This document shows, piece by piece, positions 25,630 through 34,800 of a stretch of 64,000 bases of DNA (its first letter is position 1; every line of letters begins with the position of its first letter). The DNA is from Streptomyces geranii (GTDB taxonomy: Bacteria > Actinomycetota > Actinomycetes > Streptomycetales > Streptomycetaceae), in NCBI RefSeq assembly GCF_002954775.1, contig NZ_PJME01000038.1:32034-96033 (forward strand), in the 5' to 3' direction. The translations under genes were made by a program, and so were the position numbers. Below the pieces are notes generated by a model, which saw nothing but the letters and a program-made list of their open reading frames with translations, was not told the DNA's origin and ran no database searches.

Positions 25630-26061
25630 TCAGGAGGCGATCCTTTCGGTCACGGTCTGGGAGAACGCCCAGTTGGAGTGCACGATGAGCCACCGGCCGT
25701 CGACGAGCCGGTAGCCGTGCGTGGCGTTCCAGGCGCGCCGCTGCTTCTCGTTGCCGTCCTCGTCGAGCACGTAGGTCTTCAGGTTGTAAGCCAGGACGGC
25801 GAAGTCGCCGCTGTCGCCGACGTGGACCGTCGGGTTGAGGTACTCGCTGCGCACGATGTGCGGGTTGGAGTAGATGGACGACAGCCACGCGACGGTCTTC
25901 TCCTTGCCGACGACGATGTTCTCGAGGATCGGGTCGAAGTAGCTCACCTCGTCCGCGAAGCCGTCCAGGTAGCCGCCCGGGTCACCGACGCTGAAGCGTT
26001 CGTTGTACGACTTCTCCAGCTCGATGATGGTCTTGCTGACTTCTTCCCTGTTGACGCCCAC
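25630..26061 (-). CDS. SnoaL/NTF2-like protein (DUF4440/SgcJ type)
   Basis: A 143-residue NTF2-fold protein. It has SYNERFSVGDPGGYLDGFAD near residue 20 and EVSYFDPILENIVVGKE near 40. The C-terminal strands are YRLVDGRWLIVHSNWAFS. The fold forms a hydrophobic pocket; members include polyketide cyclases, hydroxylases and detoxification proteins. It lies 67 bp downstream of the oxidoreductase gene in the same operon. A second, truncated copy of its tail is at 24971. Confidence 0.87.
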   Translation of the reverse strand: MGVNREEVSKTIIELEKSYNERFSVGDPGGYLDGFADEVSYFDPILENIVVGKEKTVAWLSSIYSNPHIVRSEYLNPTVHVGDSGDFAVLAYNLKTYVLDEDGNEKQRRAWNATHGYRLVDGRWLIVHSNWAFSQTVTERIAS

Positions 26062-26128
26062 GGCGTCCTCCCTTTCTTTGTGCGTGCCCCCGCCGGTGCC
26101 TGTCGGCGAACCAGGGGATGTGTTTCCT

Positions 26129-27160
26129 TCAGTCGTCCCAGGAATCCAGGACGACGACGTGCTTGCCCGGCGTGGTGCCGGATTCGAGGTCGGCCTGGGC
26201 GTCTCGGACCTGTTCCAGGCCGTGGTAGACCTTCGCGACCGGGACGTTGAGGCGTCCGGCGGCGATGGCCTGGAGCTGGTGGGCGAAGACGTCGGCCGGC
26301 AGGTCGCTGGCCTGACCGCCGTAGGAGGTCAGGCGTACCCCGAAGGGGATCATGAACGGGGTGAAGTCCGGGATGGACCACTGGCCTGCCAGGGCTCCGG
26401 TGAAGCAGACGGTGCCGTGCCGGCGGACGGTGCGCAGGGTGTCGGGGAGGACCGAGCAGCCGACCAGTTCCAGGGCGGCGTCGACGCCGTCCGGGATCAG
26501 CTCGCGCACCTGGTCGGCGAGGGTGCCGTTGTCGACGAGGGGATGGTCGACGCCGGCGGCCCGCAGTTCCCCGGCCCGGCCGGGGCTGCGGGTGGTGGAG
26601 ATGACGGTGGCGCCGAGGTCCTTCGCGATGGTGGCCGCGCTCAGCCCGACCGTGGAGGTGCCGCCGCGGATCAGCAGCGTCTGCCCGGCTTTGAGGTCCA
26701 GGCCGCGGGTCAGGGATCCGTAGGCGGTCTGGAACATCTCGGGCAGCGCGCCGACGACGTCCCACGGCAGGCCGGTCTCGAACGGGATGACCTGCCCGGC
26801 GGGGACGGTGACGTACTGGGCGTACGCGCCGTCGTAGGAGCGGCCCATGCCGCCCATCATCGTGGCCACCTGCTGTCCGGGCCGCAGCCCGCTGTCCTCG
26901 TCGGCCTCGTCGACCACGCCGACGCCCTCGATGCCGGGCACGCGCGGGTAGGTGACCACCGCGTCCGACTCGCCCTTGCGGGTGGTGACCTCGGACTCGT
27001 TGACGCCGAACGCCTTCACCTTGATCCGCACCCAGCCGGGCTTGCGGACGGGCACCGGCACATCCTCGATCTCCAGTGCGTCGAGGCCGCCGGGCCGGGT
27101 GACGACGACGGCCCGCATCGTCGCGGGTGCGGCGCCGCCGGTTGCTGTCGATTGGCTCAT
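26129..27160 (-). CDS. Zinc-binding-type dehydrogenase / NADP-dependent oxidoreductase (MDR)
   Basis: A 343-residue quinone-reductase-type enzyme. It has the GroES-like N-domain (VRIKVKAFGVNESEVTTRKG, PRVPGIEGVGVV) and the nucleotide loop LIRGGTSTVGLSAATIAKDL near residue 155. There are no zinc-ligand cysteines, so it is a zinc-free NADPH-dependent reductase of enones or quinones. The start at ATG 27158-27160 has AAGGAG at ideal spacing; the longer frame from 27268 is ignored. It lies between the esterase and NTF2 genes of a four-gene operon. Confidence 0.92.
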   Translation of the reverse strand: MSQSTATGGAAPATMRAVVVTRPGGLDALEIEDVPVPVRKPGWVRIKVKAFGVNESEVTTRKGESDAVVTYPRVPGIEGVGVVDEADEDSGLRPGQQVATMMGGMGRSYDGAYAQYVTVPAGQVIPFETGLPWDVVGALPEMFQTAYGSLTRGLDLKAGQTLLIRGGTSTVGLSAATIAKDLGATVISTTRSPGRAGELRAAGVDHPLVDNGTLADQVRELIPDGVDAALELVGCSVLPDTLRTVRRHGTVCFTGALAGQWSIPDFTPFMIPFGVRLTSYGGQASDLPADVFAHQLQAIAAGRLNVPVAKVYHGLEQVRDAQADLESGTTPGKHVVVLDSWDD

Positions 27161-27289
27161 GCCGAACTCCTTGTTCTGTTCGTCCCCCGGGAATGTGAAA
27201 ACGGAGCCGGGGCTCCAGGCACAGGTGCCCGGGTGATCAGTCAGTGGTGGCCCTGCGCCGTTGCGCATCTCGGGATCGCGCGGTGACCG

Positions 27290-28726
27290 TCAGGGACGGT
27301 CGATGCCCTCCCACAGGTCGAGGGCCGCCTGGTAGTGGGCATGGGCCTCGAAGGGCGGGTTGCCGACGCTTTCCGAGGTGGGTTTGTCCGTGACGGCGGG
27401 CCACAGACGGAACTGCTCACCGGTGGCGAAGTCGAGCACGATGTCGCGGATACGCGTGTCCCGCTCGGCCTGCTCGGCGCTGCGGCCCGGCTTGTCCTGG
27501 CCGACCAGGGCGTACATCTCGGTGCCGTGCACGGCCGGCGCGCCCTCGGCGGGCCCGATCACGAGCAGATGCGCATTGCCGCCCGCGGCGGCGTGCGCCA
27601 GGGCACCGCGGACGGCCGGGAGCGCGAAAAGGTAGTCCGCCATGAGCGCTGCGCGGACCTCGGCCGGGGTACGGCCGCCCTGGTCGTAGGCGTTGACGAT
27701 CTTCTCCGCGCGGGAGCGGGAAATACGCCACCCCGCAACCTCGTCGACGACGCGGTCGAGGGCGTGCGGGTCGAAGCGGTCGAGGTCGTTCGCCACCCAC
27801 CAACCCATGTCGTCACTCGCCATACTCAGCAGCACGTCGACATCGCGGTGCGCGCCCGAGGCGAGGACGTCCATGGGATGGGCGTGCACCACCGCGCCCG
27901 GCTGCCCGGTGTCCAGGACGACGCCGGTGGCCTGGTTGTCCACACCGCCGCGGACTCCGAGGTCCGTCGGAGCGACCCTGCGCAGGGCGTCCCTCAGGGA
28001 GACCGCGTCGAGGTCGAGCAGCTTCTCCGGGTTGTCCGCCACGCCGAGTTCGGTGACGAACCGGTGCGCGAGCTCCTCGGCCCACCAGGCCGGGACGCTA
28101 CGAGCGGGCCCGCCGGAGAACCCGGCCAGCCGCCGGTACAGGCCGTCGGCGGAGGAGGCGCCGAGCAGACCGAAGGTGGAGTAGGCACCGGCGCTGTGGC
28201 CGTAGACGGTGACGTTGTCGGGGTCGCCGCCGAAGTGGGCAATGTTCCGCTGGATCCAGGTGAGCGCGGCGATGATGTCCTGGAGGAAGAGGTTGCTGGC
28301 CTCGGCCAAGGCGCCGCCGTACTGGGAGAGCGAGAGCGCGCCCAGGGCACCGAGCCGGTAGTTGACCGACACACCCACCACACGCCCCGTCGCGGCGAGA
28401 CCGGCGGCGTTCGAGGTGATCTGCGTGTTCGCGCCGAACTCGAATCCGCCGCCGTGGATGTACACGGCCACCGGAAGCGCCTTGCCGGCCGGCTGCTCGG
28501 GGGTCCACACGTTCAGGTTCAGGCAGTCCTCGCCCATCCCGCTGTCCGCTTCGAGCCAGTCGCCGCTGTCGGGCTGGACTGAGACGACGCCCTTGCGGTC
28601 ATAGGGGCGGTCGGGATCGAAGTCCGCGACCACGGGGCGGCGGTACCGCTCGGCGGTGGCGTACGGGATCCCCCACCAGGACCGCACCCCTGGTGCAGTC
28701 GGAGCCTTGGGCGCGGTCGCGGTCAT
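27290..28726 (-). CDS. Type B carboxylesterase
   Basis: A 478-residue carboxylesterase/lipase. It has EDCLNLNVWTP near residue 70, the oxyanion motif YIHGGGFEFG near 92, the nucleophile GHSAGAYS near 175, and the region around SMASDDMGW near 300 that likely contains the acid. The catalytic His may be in the C-terminal FEAHAHYQ, which is atypical. The start at ATG 28724-28726 has GGAAGGA upstream. It is the first gene of the esterase-oxidoreductase-NTF2-VOC operon, and a strong palindrome lies 114 bp upstream. The set looks like a small catabolic or detoxification pathway for an ester with an enone or quinone moiety (inference). Confidence 0.92.
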   Translation of the reverse strand: MTATAPKAPTAPGVRSWWGIPYATAERYRRPVVADFDPDRPYDRKGVVSVQPDSGDWLEADSGMGEDCLNLNVWTPEQPAGKALPVAVYIHGGGFEFGANTQITSNAAGLAATGRVVGVSVNYRLGALGALSLSQYGGALAEASNLFLQDIIAALTWIQRNIAHFGGDPDNVTVYGHSAGAYSTFGLLGASSADGLYRRLAGFSGGPARSVPAWWAEELAHRFVTELGVADNPEKLLDLDAVSLRDALRRVAPTDLGVRGGVDNQATGVVLDTGQPGAVVHAHPMDVLASGAHRDVDVLLSMASDDMGWWVANDLDRFDPHALDRVVDEVAGWRISRSRAEKIVNAYDQGGRTPAEVRAALMADYLFALPAVRGALAHAAAGGNAHLLVIGPAEGAPAVHGTEMYALVGQDKPGRSAEQAERDTRIRDIVLDFATGEQFRLWPAVTDKPTSESVGNPPFEAHAHYQAALDLWEGIDRP

Positions 28727-28839
28727 GACGTGTCCTTCCAGCGCGGTTCGGGCATTCGCGCGGTGCTGCGGCGGCTGGTTGCTCGCGGTGATGTCTCCCA
28801 TCGTTTCCCGGCATCCGACAAAGCGCCCGGTGGGTGGCG

Positions 28840-28863
28840 GTCACCTGATGGTCATCAGGTGAC
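28840..28863. promoter_or_regulatory. 24-bp palindrome upstream of the esterase operon
   Basis: GTCACCTGATG and CATCAGGTGAC form a perfect inverted repeat with a two-base centre (GT). It lies 114 bp before the esterase start, in a position fitting an operator. I found no second copy, and no regulator gene is adjacent. Confidence 0.6.
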
Positions 28864-28989
28864 ACTTGTCCGCTCCTCCTCGGTGATCGAGCTGACCGAC
28901 GGATCCCTGCTCACCTGCGACGAGCCGAACGTCACCTTCGATGACGAGGAGGACGCGTCTGATCCCCGTGATCCCGCAGGCGCGTCGGC

Positions 28990-29293
28990 GGACCCGTAGC
29001 CGTCGACGCCGAGGACAGCGAGCGATCCGTCAGACCAAGGCTGGTTCGGCCGCCGTTGAGACCTGCTCCGTGTGCTCCCGCAACGGCGCCTTCCGGCCGG
29101 CGCTCTCCCACAGCTCGGTGGTTCGTCAAGCCCCCAGGAGGAGCCTTCCGTGCCTCCTGGCCGACTCCGTGCCCATAGCGTGCCCATAAGACCGGTAAAC
29201 CACGGTCAACTACGGTGCGATCGTGCCCTCCCGGTCGCCACGCAAGAAAACGTATGACCAGGTCAGAGGCTATCCGGCTCCCCAAGCGCCGTG
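28990..29293 (+). repeat. Left attachment arm 2, similar to the DNA at 10560-10869
   Basis: Non-coding DNA matching the arm before copy 1 in order and spacing: TGCTCC-rich start, GTGCCCATA twice in tandem, AAGACCGGT, AACCACGGTC, TGCGATCGTGCC, and CAAGCGCCGT directly before the tRNA-like segment. I read it as the P arm of the element that ends here. The 28864-28989 stretch before it shows no gene. Confidence 0.6.
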
Positions 29294-29337
29294 GCTTCCC
29301 AAGCTGAGAGTGCGAGTTCGATTCTCGTCACCCGCTC
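29294..29337 (+). other. Attachment-site copy 2: 3' end of tRNA-Gly(CCC)
   Basis: The segment begins GCTTCCCAAGCTGAGAG and ends at CACCCGCTC. It matches copy 1 except for single bases and again lacks the tRNA 5' half. It closes the 18.4-kb cassette that starts at 10870. Confidence 0.8.
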
Positions 29338-29343
29338 TTCTTG

Positions 29344-29370
29344 AAGCCCCAGGTCAGCGACCTGGGGCTT
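29344..29370 (+). terminator. Terminator after attachment copy 2
   Basis: AAGCCCCAGGTC and GACCTGGGGCTT form a perfect 12-bp stem with loop AGC. A nearly identical hairpin follows copy 3. The next 420 bp (29371-29793) show no gene I can support; short minus-strand frames such as QVLILGQDGMARGG have no recognised family. Confidence 0.75.
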
Positions 29371-29793
29371 GTTTCATAGGGGTGTCGTTGCTGCGGTTTG
29401 CGAGTACTCCCGCACCCCGAGACCGGGCCCCGCGCAACGGTCGTCGCGCCCAGAGGTAGAGATGCCCGGAAGCGCTGGCCGGCTTCGAGCAGCATCCCTC
29501 CGGACGGGGACTACCTCGCCGTCACCACGTGGCGTGCCCTGTCGGCCTTCCTGGTTCGCGACAGCGTGCAGACCGACCAAGGAGTACGGCCGGGACCGAA
29601 GGTGATCCCTGGTCAGTGCCGCCGCGGGCCATCCCGTCCTGGCCCAGGATGAGGACCTGGGGGCTCTCCTGCGACCTGTCATTCCTCGGCATCTCCATGC
29701 CGCCGTTCTCTCGCACGCGTGCTTTCCCACACGGTGTGCCCCTGGACGAGGGTGATCCGCCCTCGTCCAGGGGCACGGTCCGGCAACGGAGGC

Positions 29794-32661
29794 TCAGTGC
29801 GCGGCGCGGCGGGCCAGCGCCCCGCGCGAGCGGGTCACCAGCGCGGCCAGCAGGGCGGCGCCGAGGGGCACGGCCACCAGGAGGGCGGCAAGTGTCTCCC
29901 AGGGGACGACGATCGGCACGTACGGCGGGGCGTCACCCGCGCCGCCCCAGCCGCTGTCGAGAGCCTGCTGGTAGAAGCGCATCTGCTCGCGCTCCTCGGT
30001 GAGCCGCAGCCCGACCGCGGGCAGGACACCGGCCGCCGAGCCGAGGACCACACCCATCGCCGCGACCACACCGCACTGGAAGCCACTGAGCATGCGGCGC
30101 ACCCGGGGCGGCGCGCCGACCGCGGCGAGCGTCTTGAGATCGGCCTCCGCGTCGGCCTGGGCGAGACCGGTGGCGATGCCGGCCGCACCGATGGTGACGA
30201 GGCCGGCGAAGACGGCCAGCGCGAGCAGGACGAGCCCGTTCTCGTCGACCCAGCCCTGCTCCACGGTCAGCTCGACGTTGCTGCCGAGCTTGGCGATCTC
30301 GGCGTCGAGCTTCTGCCGCTGCTCGGTGCTGGGAATCCGGTCGGTACTGAAGAAGGCGCCGAGGGGGACAGTGGTCAGTCCGGCGGCCTTGGCGGCGGCG
30401 GGGCTGAGCACGCTCTGCACTCCGTAGGAGTCGGGCGAACCGGGCACCTGGTAGGCGGGGAAGGACTTCAGCTCGCCCGGGACCGGCTTGTTCTGCTCGA
30501 CGGCGCGGTCGGCGGCCTTCGGGTCGGTGATCAGCTTGATGCCGACGGCGCCGTTCCTGTCGACCTGGGGCCTGTGAAAGCTGAGGAGCTTTCCGTCGGC
30601 GAGGGCCTTGGCCGCGCCCGGGTCGTCGATGCCGAGGACCTTCAGGAGCGGGGCGTCGGCGACGAGGAGACCGCCCTCTACGTAGATGCCGTTGCCGTCG
30701 TGCGAGAGGCAGCGCCAGTCCTTGGCGAGCGCGCGCCGCTGCTCCTTGGTGTACTTCTCCGCCGGGTCGGAGCCGTCGGGGGTGCTGACCCACAGCGGGC
30801 ACTCGTTGGCCGGCGGGGTGACGACCTCGAAGCGGCCACAGCCCGCACCCTCGCCGTACGGGTCGCAGCCGGGCTTGCCGACGGCGATCCGGAACACGTC
30901 GGCGCGGACGTCGACGGGGAGCGTCCGCTGCACGGCGTCGCGGACCGCGGGGACGTCCCGGCCGCCCTCCTCGGTGACGAGCACGGCGCCGGCCCCGTAC
31001 GGCAGGCTGGCCCGGTACTCGGCCAGACTCTGGGCGTCGCGGCTCGCGGCGTACGTCGAGACGGCGACGGTGCCCGCGACGGCGGCCAGGACGGCGGCGA
31101 CAGCGGGTGCCGTACGGCCCCGGTTGCGGACGGCGTCCCGCAGGGCGAGGCGCGGCGAGAGCGGCAGCCAGCGGCTGGCCCGGCCGAACAGACCGACCAG
31201 GGCGGGCGTCATGGCGACCACACCCAGCTCGGCGATGGCCGAGCCACCCGCGACCAGCACGAACTGGTCGGAGACGACCGAGCCGTACAGGGCGACGGCC
31301 GCACCGAGCAGGACAGCGCCGAAGCCGATCAGCGGCAGCACGCGGTTGCTGCGGCGCACGCCGCGACGGCCGGTGAGAGCGGCCAGGACGGTCTGCCGGG
31401 AGGCGGTGACGGCCGGGATGATCGCGGAGAGCAGGCCGGTGAGGACGGCGAGCGCGGCGATGGCGAGCAGTTCCAGCGGCCTGACGGTGAAGCCGCCGAA
31501 CCGCTGTCCCATGTAGTCCTCGAGGAGCGGCCGGAGGGCGAAGGTCAGGATCAGGGCGAGGACAATGCCGACCAGGGCCGCCGCGACGCCGATGACCAGG
31601 CCGCCGCTCAGCACGATGGCCCGGATGTGGCTGCGGGCACCGCCGTTGGCGCCGACCAGGCCCAGCTGGCGGCGGGAACGACGGGCGCCGACGGCGAAGG
31701 CGGGACCGGCGAGCAGGCAGATCTCCAGCATCGCCAGGCCGACGACCGTACCCACGGCGGCGAGCGCGGCGGCATCGGCGCCCCCGCTGCTCTCGTAGGT
31801 GCCCCAGTCTTCCTTCTGGTAGAGCGGCACCTTGGAGTCGGCGGGCGGGTCGAGGACCACGGCGCGCGAGGTGACCAGGACACCCTTGGCGTTGATCGCC
31901 TGGACCGTGTTCCACGTGAAACCACCGGCCTTCTTCACCAGGTAGGTGGTGGAGATGTCGGGCTTCGACAGTCCGGCCTTCTCGACCGCCTTGGCGTACG
32001 GCGCGAGGAAGGCCCCCGGCAGGGCGTTGACCTGCTCTGCCGTGAGGTCGCTGGGCAGCTCGTACGAGCCGCTGATCACATAGGCGCGGTCGAAGCCGCG
32101 GGCGGTGAGGGTGGAGCCGACGGACAGCCCGCTGCTCTCCAGGAACCGAGTGGTCGCGGCGATCTCGCCGTTCTTCTCGGGGAAGCGGCCCTCCCGCAGC
32201 CGCATGATGCCCCGGGCGACGGGATCGGCGGCGGCCAGCTCACGGACCTCGGTCTGGAGCAGACCGTGCCTGGTGGTCAGCTTGGCGCTGCCGCTGCTGT
32301 CGGTCAGCACCGCCGAACCGGCCGGGATGGCCTTGGTGACATCCGTCGGGCCGTCGGGCCAGGACTTGCCCGGCGAGTCGTAGTCCCCGGCCGGGGTGTG
32401 CATCTCGCCCTCGGGGTCCTGCAGGATGGCCACGCCGCCCGTCCGGGGGTCGGAGAAGCGAGCGTCGGCGGCGCCCAGGGTGCGCTCCATCCGCTGCGCG
32501 GGCGTGAGTTCGGCGCTGCGCACGGTCAGATCCAGGGCGCTCACGCCCAGGATCGGCAGCGCGATCATGGCGAGGACGAGGAAGCTGCGGCCCTTGGAGC
32601 GCCAGGCGTCACGGCGGGCGATGCGGACCGCGGCCCGCCAGGAGTGGAACCAGGTCGTCAC
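29794..32661 (-). CDS. FtsX-like ABC transporter permease
   Basis: A 955-residue MacB/FtsX-type permease with two permease units. It has an N-terminal helix (SFLVLAMIALPILGVSALDL), a large extracellular part, a helix block around residues 290-440, another helix near 520 (AVAAVLAAVAGTVAVSTYAA), a second extracellular part, and a final helix block from about 815 to 950. Such permeases use ATP hydrolysis to drive extracellular events or peptide and lipid export rather than canonical transport. The GTG start overlaps the ATPase stop by four bases (GTGA). With the ATPase and the divergent-type PadR regulator it forms a stand-alone system, perhaps for antimicrobial-peptide resistance. Confidence 0.92.
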   Translation of the reverse strand: MTTWFHSWRAAVRIARRDAWRSKGRSFLVLAMIALPILGVSALDLTVRSAELTPAQRMERTLGAADARFSDPRTGGVAILQDPEGEMHTPAGDYDSPGKSWPDGPTDVTKAIPAGSAVLTDSSGSAKLTTRHGLLQTEVRELAAADPVARGIMRLREGRFPEKNGEIAATTRFLESSGLSVGSTLTARGFDRAYVISGSYELPSDLTAEQVNALPGAFLAPYAKAVEKAGLSKPDISTTYLVKKAGGFTWNTVQAINAKGVLVTSRAVVLDPPADSKVPLYQKEDWGTYESSGGADAAALAAVGTVVGLAMLEICLLAGPAFAVGARRSRRQLGLVGANGGARSHIRAIVLSGGLVIGVAAALVGIVLALILTFALRPLLEDYMGQRFGGFTVRPLELLAIAALAVLTGLLSAIIPAVTASRQTVLAALTGRRGVRRSNRVLPLIGFGAVLLGAAVALYGSVVSDQFVLVAGGSAIAELGVVAMTPALVGLFGRASRWLPLSPRLALRDAVRNRGRTAPAVAAVLAAVAGTVAVSTYAASRDAQSLAEYRASLPYGAGAVLVTEEGGRDVPAVRDAVQRTLPVDVRADVFRIAVGKPGCDPYGEGAGCGRFEVVTPPANECPLWVSTPDGSDPAEKYTKEQRRALAKDWRCLSHDGNGIYVEGGLLVADAPLLKVLGIDDPGAAKALADGKLLSFHRPQVDRNGAVGIKLITDPKAADRAVEQNKPVPGELKSFPAYQVPGSPDSYGVQSVLSPAAAKAAGLTTVPLGAFFSTDRIPSTEQRQKLDAEIAKLGSNVELTVEQGWVDENGLVLLALAVFAGLVTIGAAGIATGLAQADAEADLKTLAAVGAPPRVRRMLSGFQCGVVAAMGVVLGSAAGVLPAVGLRLTEEREQMRFYQQALDSGWGGAGDAPPYVPIVVPWETLAALLVAVPLGAALLAALVTRSRGALARRAAH

Positions 32662-33398
32662 AGCTGGGCCGCCCGGCCGGCCAGGAGGGAGTCGGCGTCG
32701 CTGCGTATGGTCTGGTCGACGACGGCGCCGTCCCGCAGGAAGACGACCCGGTCGGCCCAGGCGGCGAACCGCGGCTCGTGGGTGACCATGACGCCGGCGG
32801 CTCCGGCGTCGCAGCGGGAGCGCAGCAGGGCCAGCACGGACTCGCCGGTCTCGGAGTCGAGGGCGCCGGTGGGCTCGTCGGCAAGGACGAGCCGGCGGTC
32901 GCCGACAAGGGCGCGGGCAATGGCCACGCGCTGCTGCTGGCCGCCGGACATCTCGTCGGGGAACCGGTCGGCGAGTTGGCCGAGGTCCATCTCGGCGAGG
33001 GCGGCGAGGGCCTCGGCGCGGGCCTTGCGGGCCGATATGCCGTCCAGTTCGCGGGGCAGGGCCACGTTCTCGGCGGCGGTGAGGGCCGGGATGAGGTTGT
33101 AGTCCTGGAAGACGTAGCCGATGCTGCGGCGGCGCAGGGCGGCGAGCCCCTTGATGCCGAGGGCGGTGATGTCGGTGCCCTCGACGAAGACCTGCCCGGA
33201 GGTGGGGTTGTCGAGGCCGCCGGCGATGGTGAGCAGGGTGGACTTGCCGGAGCCCGACGGGCCCATGACGGCGACGAGTTCACCGGGGTGGACGTCGAGG
33301 TCGATGCCGCGCAGAGCGTGCACCTCGGTGGCGCCGGAGCCGTGGACGCGGGTCAGGTTCCGCAGACTCAGCACGGGCTGCTGCTGTTGTGTGGACAT
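32658..33398 (-). CDS. ABC transporter ATP-binding protein (MacB/LolD type)
   Basis: A 246-residue ATPase with Walker A GPSGSGKST near residue 46, Q-loop VFQDYNLIPAL near 95, signature MSGGQQQRVAIARAL near 150, Walker B LVLADEPTGALD near 168 and the H-loop VTHEPR near 207. ADEPTGALD is typical of ATPases paired with FtsX-like permeases. The ATG at 33396-33398 is the likely start. It is the first gene of the two-gene unit with the permease; the PadR gene upstream on the same strand may repress it. Confidence 0.95.
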   Translation of the reverse strand: MSTQQQQPVLSLRNLTRVHGSGATEVHALRGIDLDVHPGELVAVMGPSGSGKSTLLTIAGGLDNPTSGQVFVEGTDITALGIKGLAALRRRSIGYVFQDYNLIPALTAAENVALPRELDGISARKARAEALAALAEMDLGQLADRFPDEMSGGQQQRVAIARALVGDRRLVLADEPTGALDSETGESVLALLRSRCDAGAAGVMVTHEPRFAAWADRVVFLRDGAVVDQTIRSDADSLLAGRAAQL

Positions 33399-33419
33399 GG
33401 TTCCCCCTCGGGCGTACGC

Positions 33420-33640
33420 CGGCGAACGGCCGGACGTCGGTGCGACGGACGGACGTCGGTGCGACAGACGGTCGGTCCTTGGCAGCGCCGTGCGTACGGT
33501 ATGTGTCTGGTCGGGTGGTCGGAGTCTTCATGTGGGTCGGGTGGAGCCGGTGGGTCGGGTGGACCCGGTGGGTCGGGTGGACCCGGTGGACCCGGTCGGC
33601 CCTGTGGGTCCGGTCGGCCCTGTGGGTCCGGTCGTTCGGG
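33420..33640 (+). repeat. Short direct repeats between the PadR and ABC genes
   Basis: Two GACGTCGGTGCGAC units lie near 33435-33465. Near 33537-33640 there are repeated GGTGGGTCGGGTGGACCC units, then repeats built on GTCGGCCCTGTGGGTCCG. They fill the PadR-ATPase spacer and are not coding in any convincing frame. Confidence 0.6.
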
Positions 33641-33669
33641 TGCTCAGGGCCGGTCGGGAAGGGCGGACG

Positions 33670-34332
33670 TCACGGGCGGTGGCGTGCGGCCTCCTCTGCC
33701 CCGGCCTCCGCCCGCGCCCCCGTCCCCGTCCCCGCCGCTCCCGTTACCGCCCCCGGCGGGGCCGGCTCCGGCCCCGCCGCCTGGGCGGTCGACGAGAGAC
33801 GGATCAGCCGGGACTCGCAGTGGTCGAGCCAGCGCGCCTCGGCCTCGGTCTGGAAGATCAGCTGCTCCAGGACGAGGAGCCAGGCGATGTCGTCCCGCTC
33901 CCGGTCCCCGTTCTTCTCCACGGCGGTGAGGGCCTGCGCCTTCAGCCGGGTGTAGTCCTGCATGGCCTTCACGGTGTGCCGGCGCTGGGACTGGATGACG
34001 TCACGGATGTCGACCCCGGGCGCCCCGACGGCCATGGCCAGCTTGATGGCCAGCTCGTCACGGGCCGGGCTGGTGCGGTCGACGGGGTGCTCGAACCAGC
34101 TGCGAAGTTCGACGCGACCGCTGTCGGTGATCGCGTAGAGCGGGTGGCCGGCCTCGTCCTCACCGTCCTGCACGACCATGCCGTCGCGTTCGAGCCGGCT
34201 GAGCGTCGTGTAGACCTGACCCACGTTGAGCGGCCAGGTGGAGCCGGTGCGGGACTCGAACTCCGTACGGAGCTGTGAGCCGTAGCGCGGGCCGCGTTCG
34301 AGGAGGGCGAGGAGCCCGTGACGGATGGACAT
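33670..34332 (-). CDS. PadR family transcriptional regulator
   Basis: A 220-residue PadR protein. The N-terminal winged helix (about residues 1-75) reads MSIRHGLLALLERGPRYGSQ, then LNVGQVYTTLSRLERDGMVV and HPLYAITDSGRVELRSW. The C-terminal helical dimerisation domain follows, and the tail after residue 190 is Ala/Gly/Pro-rich. I start at ATG 34330-34332. The sequence immediately ahead (CGGTATACATACTTGGTATG) is AT-rich and symmetric, and may hold both the -10 box and a PadR operator; the mRNA could be nearly leaderless. PadR genes often sit beside and repress FtsX-type ABC genes. Confidence 0.92.
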   Translation of the reverse strand: MSIRHGLLALLERGPRYGSQLRTEFESRTGSTWPLNVGQVYTTLSRLERDGMVVQDGEDEAGHPLYAITDSGRVELRSWFEHPVDRTSPARDELAIKLAMAVGAPGVDIRDVIQSQRRHTVKAMQDYTRLKAQALTAVEKNGDRERDDIAWLLVLEQLIFQTEAEARWLDHCESRLIRLSSTAQAAGPEPAPPGAVTGAAGTGTGARAEAGAEEAARHRP

Positions 34333-34399
34333 ACCAAGTATGTATACCGAGTAAGCCCGCGTGGACAAGCGTCCTGAGGTGGACGCCGGAGGTCCGACT

Positions 34400-34800
34400 C
34401 AAGGGGGACCCGGGGCCGTCGCGAGCCGCCCAGCGGCGGCGCATCCGCACCCCGAGGAAGCCGATGCCGAGGCCCACCAGAGCCGGCCCCACGCCCTGTG
34501 TGAACACGGGAATCCGCCGGTCGGAGCGGTCGAGGGGGGCATCGGCGCCGGTCCGGGGAGCGGACGTCGGCAGCCCCGCGGGCGAGTTCTCGGCGGCCGG
34601 GGCGTCCGTCTCGGGTACCACCTCGACCCCCTCGTCCGAGTCATCGGCGAGCTCCTCCTCTGTTGCCGTTCTGGTACGAGCGGGCTCCAGGGGGCTCCTG
34701 GAGGACGGCGAGCCGGAGGGGTCGGCCGGTCGGCCGGGCCACTCCCGGCCCTACCCCGCCGACGCCCCCCCAAGGACGGCGGAGTCACTGGGCGCGGGCG
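34400..34800 (-). other. Possible remnant of a Pro-rich protein with a C-terminal membrane anchor
   Basis: One minus-strand frame reads EELADDSDEGVEVVPETDAP, then RRIPVFTQGVGPALVGLGIG and FLGVRMRRR: an acidic Pro-rich stretch, one hydrophobic helix and a basic end. No clear start or ribosome site is present and the frame continues into the PadR gene. The remaining 34800-35142 DNA shows no supported gene. Confidence 0.25.

Noticed and set aside
29719..33102. 1127-codon + strand open frame
   Set aside because: It lies antisense to the FtsX permease and ABC ATPase, whose motifs are clear on the minus strand. Its sequence is Gly/Asp/Ala-rich without a fold.
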